A stretch of 64,000 nt of DNA, taken from NCBI RefSeq assembly GCF_002086125.1, contig NZ_MVHG01000022.1, forward strand, positions 1 to 64,000, given 5' to 3'. This DNA is from Mycobacterium arosiense ATCC BAA-1401 = DSM 45069 (GTDB lineage: Bacteria > Actinomycetota > Actinomycetes > Mycobacteriales > Mycobacteriaceae). Position numbers and translations under genes: made by a program. Below are positions 62,576-64,000 of the stretch, piece after piece. Numbering within the stretch: position 1 is the first letter of the stretch; each line of letters starts with the position of its first letter. The notes below the pieces were generated by a model that was not told the DNA's origin, made no database searches, and was given only the letters and a program-made list of their open reading frames with translations.

Positions 62576-64000
62576 ATGAGCCCACCAGCCCCGCCTGCGC
62601 TGACCGTGCGGTACGAGGGCGCCGAGCGCACCTTCGCGCCGGGCAGCGATGTCGTGATCGGTCGAGACTTGCGCGCCGACGTCCGCGTCGCCCACCCTCT
62701 GATCTCCCGCAACCACCTGATCGTGCGGTATGACCAGGGCCGATGGATCGCCATCGACAATGGCAGCCTCAACGGCCTTTACGTGCACAACCGCCGCGTC
62801 CCGGTCGTCGATGTCCAGGACGGGCTGCGGGTCAACGTCGGCAATCCGGACGGCCCGGCGCTGGCCTTTGAGGTGGGTCGCCATCAGGGTTCGGCCGGAC
62901 GGCCTCCGCCGACCACGTCGATACCTATCGTCAGCGACCCCAGCGAACCGTCGGCGCGGGCGCCGCAGAGCCAGCCGCTCGGCACGCACGGCCCGGGCCA
63001 CCCCCAGCAGCCGGCGTCGGCGTCGTTCCGCCACCCCGTCCATCCGCCCACCCCCGCGCAGCCGCGATACCCGTCGAGCGCGCCGCCCAGCGGGTCCCAG
63101 CCCGCGCCGCAGATCTACCGGTCACCGGCGACGCACGCGGCGCCGCCGACCACCGCGCAGCCGCCCCCGACGGGCCGGATCGGCGGCGACTCGTCGATCC
63201 TCGCGACGTCGATGATGAAAATCCTGCGGCCGGGCAAGGCCGGGCCGGACGTGCCGGGCGCGGTCAAGATCGGGCGCGCCAACGACAACGACATCGTCAT
63301 CCCCGAGGTCCTGGCCTCGCGCCACCACGCCACCCTGGTTCCGACGGCCTCCGGCACCGAGATCCAGGACAACCGCAGCATCAACGGCACCTTCGTCAAC
63401 GGCGTGCGGGTCGACTCGGCCGTGCTGCACGACGGCGACGTGGTCACCATCGGCAACATCGACCTGGTCTTCCACGGCGGCAACCTGGCCCGCCGGGATC
63501 AGGCCGCGACCGAGACGCGCGGCGGCGGCCTCGATGTGCGCGGCGTGACCTGGACGATCGAGAACACCAAGACGCTGCTGGACAACATCTCGCTGACCGC
63601 CCTGCCCGGCACGTTGACGGCCGTCATCGGGCCGTCCGGCGCCGGCAAGTCGACCTTCGCCCGCTTGGTCGCCGGGTACACGCACCCGACGACGGGGACC
63701 GTGTCGTTCGAGGGGCACAACATCCACGCCGAGTACGCCTCGCTGCGCAGCAGGATCGGGATGGTGCCCCAGGACGACGTGGTGCACGGCCAGCTGACCG
63801 TGCAGCAGGCGCTGATGTACGCCGCGGAGCTGCGGCTGCCGCCGGACACAACGAAGGACGACCGCGCCCAGGTGGTGGCCCGGGTACTCGAAGAACTCGA
63901 GATGACCCGGCACCTGCACACCCGGGTGGACAAGCTGTCCGGCGGTCAGCGCAAGCGCGCGTCGGTGGCTCTCGAGTTGCTCACCGGGCCGTCGCTGCTG
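62576..64000 (+). CDS. FHA-domain ABC transporter, 3' end missing (Rv1747-like)
   Basis: The first 475 residues of an ABC-G-type transporter run off the right edge with no stop. Two forkhead-associated domains come first: FHA1 at about residues 10-100 (VIGRDLRADVRVAHPLISRN) and FHA2 at about 215-300 (KIGRANDNDIVIPEVLASRH). A Pro/Thr-rich linker (about residues 105-215) separates them and offers phosphothreonine sites. The nucleotide-binding domain has Walker A GPSGAGKST at residues 352-360 and the signature LSGGQRKR near residue 454. The missing part should hold the membrane domain. In M. tuberculosis Rv1747 is phosphorylated by PknF, encoded next to it; here the upstream neighbour is a hydrolase instead. 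The ATG at 62576 is used. Confidence 0.93.
   Translation, partial: MSPPAPPALTVRYEGAERTFAPGSDVVIGRDLRADVRVAHPLISRNHLIVRYDQGRWIAIDNGSLNGLYVHNRRVPVVDVQDGLRVNVGNPDGPALAFEVGRHQGSAGRPPPTTSIPIVSDPSEPSARAPQSQPLGTHGPGHPQQPASASFRHPVHPPTPAQPRYPSSAPPSGSQPAPQIYRSPATHAAPPTTAQPPPTGRIGGDSSILATSMMKILRPGKAGPDVPGAVKIGRANDNDIVIPEVLASRHHATLVPTASGTEIQDNRSINGTFVNGVRVDSAVLHDGDVVTIGNIDLVFHGGNLARRDQAATETRGGGLDVRGVTWTIENTKTLLDNISLTALPGTLTAVIGPSGAGKSTFARLVAGYTHPTTGTVSFEGHNIHAEYASLRSRIGMVPQDDVVHGQLTVQQALMYAAELRLPPDTTKDDRAQVVARVLEELEMTRHLHTRVDKLSGGQRKRASVALELLTGPSLL

Overview
The window looks like the chromosome of a slow-growing Mycobacterium, plausibly of the M. avium complex. It is GC-rich throughout. It carries gene types that are typical of mycobacteria: two F420-dependent LLM oxidoreductases, a DUF222/HNH '13E12-type' protein, a WS/DGAT triacylglycerol synthase, a CsbD-like protein and an FHA-domain ABC transporter of the Rv1747 type. 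The species call is inference; no rRNA or other marker gene is present.

Region 1 (1-26,334, plus strand). A giant non-ribosomal peptide synthetase enters from the left edge already inside an adenylation domain and ends in a thioesterase. It shows six adenylation domains and two epimerase domains. It is followed by a coupled pair for the osmolyte N-acetylglutaminylglutamine amide (amidotransferase plus acetyltransferase/ATP-grasp synthetase), then by an MFS transporter.

Region 2 (26,363-33,585). This holds a small unknown gene, a pyrimidine-reductase pseudogene with three frameshifts, a tight three-gene operon (pyridine nucleotide-disulfide oxidoreductase, LLM oxidoreductase, APC permease), a membrane protein, a second LLM oxidoreductase and a PadR regulator.

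Region 3 (33,748-58,695). A DUF222/HNH gene precedes a dense catabolic island of about 23 kb. The island carries two KstD-type dehydrogenases, a KshA-type Rieske oxygenase, HsaA-, HsaC- and HsaD-like ring-degradation enzymes, two different Baeyer-Villiger monooxygenases, several short-chain dehydrogenases, an acyl-CoA ligase, a PaaI thioesterase, two NTF2-like proteins and an IclR regulator with a perfect 19-bp palindrome at its promoter. Together these could dehydrogenate and open rings A/B of a steroid-like (or other polycyclic) compound, convert ketones to esters, hydrolyse them and activate acids as CoA esters. HsaB and the HsaEFG steps are not in the window, so the set probably depends on the canonical cholesterol genes elsewhere or acts on a different substrate. 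A WS/DGAT gene lies within the right part.

Region 4 (58,696-64,000). This holds a CsbD-like gene, a decayed molybdopterin oxidoreductase remnant, a short-chain dehydrogenase, an alpha/beta hydrolase and the 5' part of the FHA-ABC transporter, which runs off the right edge. No tRNA, rRNA, CRISPR array or insertion sequence was seen. No gene-free stretch exceeds 300 bases.
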